30,781 nt of DNA, taken from positions 1 to 30,781 of IMG/VR virus record IMGVR_UViG_3300020810_000021; one strand, 5' to 3'. The notes under the pieces are model-generated. The model was not told where the DNA came from. It worked only from the letters and a program-made list of their open reading frames with translations, and made no database searches. Source of the DNA: a virus. Shown here one piece after another: positions 30,133 to 30,781 of this stretch; the first letter of the stretch is position 1; every line of letters begins with the position of its first letter. The translations under genes were made by a program, and so were the position numbers.

Positions 30133-30781
30133 TTCATAATCTCCGTTTTGTTATACTCTTTGGGATCAAGCGGTGTAATGATAGCCTTGCTTGTAATACC
30201 TAAAGCTCTTAGTTTATTTCTTATACGTATAGCTTCCTTAGCCTTATCTCTATCAAGCCATACGTGTATTGTTTTGTATCTCTTAGTTAACTGAGCCATA
30301 CTTTGCTTGCTCAACGAGGAGCCAAGCAAAGGACTGGCACATATACTTTCATCATAGCATCTTGCTATTTTAGTAGCAGACAAAACATCTTCTACTACTA
30401 CTATTGTATCACCTTTACCATACACTGTCAAGGGTTTAATACCTTGAGAGTAATACTTAATGTTACCAAAGCCAAAGTTTCTACCTTGCCAGTAATCTTT
30501 ACGGCTAATTAATACTAGCAGCTGTCGTGATGGACTCCAGGAGATGCCGTATTTTTCTATCTCTTCGGGGGAGATGCCGTAAGATAGCAACCATTTCATT
30601 GCTTTCTGTGGTATTTCTTTAACTGTATCAATTAGTTGACCTGCTTTTATAGTATTAGTTTGTTCCTTACGTTTAAGTCTATCTCGTAGTGATTGAGTAT
30701 CATTCTTTTGTTCTAATTTACTACAACCAAAACACCAGAAACCATTCTCATACTCAGCACGATTGTCTTTTGATCCACAAT
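30117..30781 (-). CDS. DNA primase (zinc ribbon + TOPRIM), 5' end cut by window
   Basis: The frame stays open from 30117 to the window edge, giving at least 221 residues, so the ATG at 30599 is internal. The visible N-terminal part contains a zinc-binding pattern, C-G-S-K...GFWCFGCSK, like the second half of the T7 gp4 zinc ribbon; the first cysteine lies outside the window. The TOPRIM core follows: IVVVEDVLSATKIA with its Glu, SPLLGSSLSK, and IHVWLDRDKAKEA with the DxD. It makes RNA primers and presumably acts with the separate helicase encoded next. No helicase motor domain is fused to it. Confidence 0.9.
   Translation of the reverse strand, partial: CGSKDNRAEYENGFWCFGCSKLEQKNDTQSLRDRLKRKEQTNTIKAGQLIDTVKEIPQKAMKWLLSYGISPEEIEKYGISWSPSRQLLVLISRKDYWQGRNFGFGNIKYYSQGIKPLTVYGKGDTIVVVEDVLSATKIARCYDESICASPLLGSSLSKQSMAQLTKRYKTIHVWLDRDKAKEAIRIRNKLRALGITSKAIITPLDPKEYNKTEIMKWLKS
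30403..30431 (-). promoter_or_regulatory. Candidate intragenic promoter P4 in primase
   Basis: On the minus strand: TTGACA (30431-30426), exactly 17 bases, TACAAT (30408-30403) preceded by TGA (extended -10). It is wholly inside the primase TOPRIM coding sequence, about 270 bases upstream of the helicase start. The consensus match is good but its spacer is less like P1-P3, so chance in coding DNA is more likely here. Confidence 0.35.

Noticed and set aside
30541-30581. Direct repeat GAGATGCCGTA (two copies about 30 bases apart)
   Set aside because: It encodes the YGIS...YGIS pattern of the primase and is explained by protein sequence.
1-30781. CRISPR arrays, tRNA genes, insertion sequences
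   Set aside because: No regularly spaced repeats, cloverleaf-like sequences or transposase frames were seen on either strand by eye.

Overview
The window is about 30.8 kb of an AT-rich, tightly packed, tailed-phage genome with T7-like (podovirus) architecture. No ribosomal, tRNA, integrase or bacterial housekeeping gene is visible, and almost every start codon touches or overlaps the previous stop (TAATG, ATGA), which is typical of a lytic phage. The gene set is a split family A DNA polymerase, an adenosylcobalamin-dependent (class II) ribonucleotide reductase, separate TOPRIM primase and RecA-type helicase, a T7-type endonuclease I, and no RNA polymerase in view. Together with the low GC this suggests a marine podovirus of the SIO1/VpV262/Cobavirus (Zobellviridae-like) or pelagiphage type infecting an AT-rich marine bacterium. 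That placement is inference; no database search was possible.

Layout. Positions 3-20942 (+ strand) carry lysis, packaging and virion genes: a one-TM microprotein, a 3TM-type holin, three tiny basic proteins, TerL, portal, a 68-aa protein behind a near-perfect promoter, scaffold, major capsid protein, two probable capsid/fibre accessory proteins, a tail-tube adaptor, two Lys-rich proteins and a 92-aa protein, tail nozzle, a degenerate acetyltransferase-like protein, three ejection (internal virion) proteins including one of 1764 aa, and a metallopeptidase-lysozyme fusion. Positions 20902-30781 (- strand, converging on the structural arm) carry replication and nucleotide genes. Read in their own direction these are: primase (cut by the window edge), helicase, PolA exonuclease/N-terminal part, an inserted 88-aa gene, PolA catalytic part, SSB, 5'-3' exonuclease, endonuclease I, calcineurin-like phosphoesterase, a DUF3310 protein, four small proteins (two with cysteine pairs), class II RNR, a 45-aa microprotein and a SLOG-family protein. 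The arms meet at about 20.9 kb with a roughly 40-base convergent overlap.

Regulation. Two intergenic promoters (4505-4533 + and 24264-24292 -) have TTGACT, exactly 17 bases, then TGnTATAAT. Both put the expected transcription start on the ATG of the next gene, which lacks a Shine-Dalgarno sequence, so both first genes may be read from leaderless mRNA. A third, nearly identical element lies inside the PolA catalytic gene (26898-26926), upstream of SSB, and a weaker fourth inside the primase (30403-30431). A UUCG-capped hairpin after the capsid genes (6961-6989) could close a capsid transcription unit, comparable to the T7 gene 10 region. Host sigma-70-like promoters fit a phage that uses host RNA polymerase.

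Several genes are short and easily missed: 3-176, 607-723, 1007-1138, 8350-8523 (TTG start), 20853-20942, 21294-21431 and 23907-24053.
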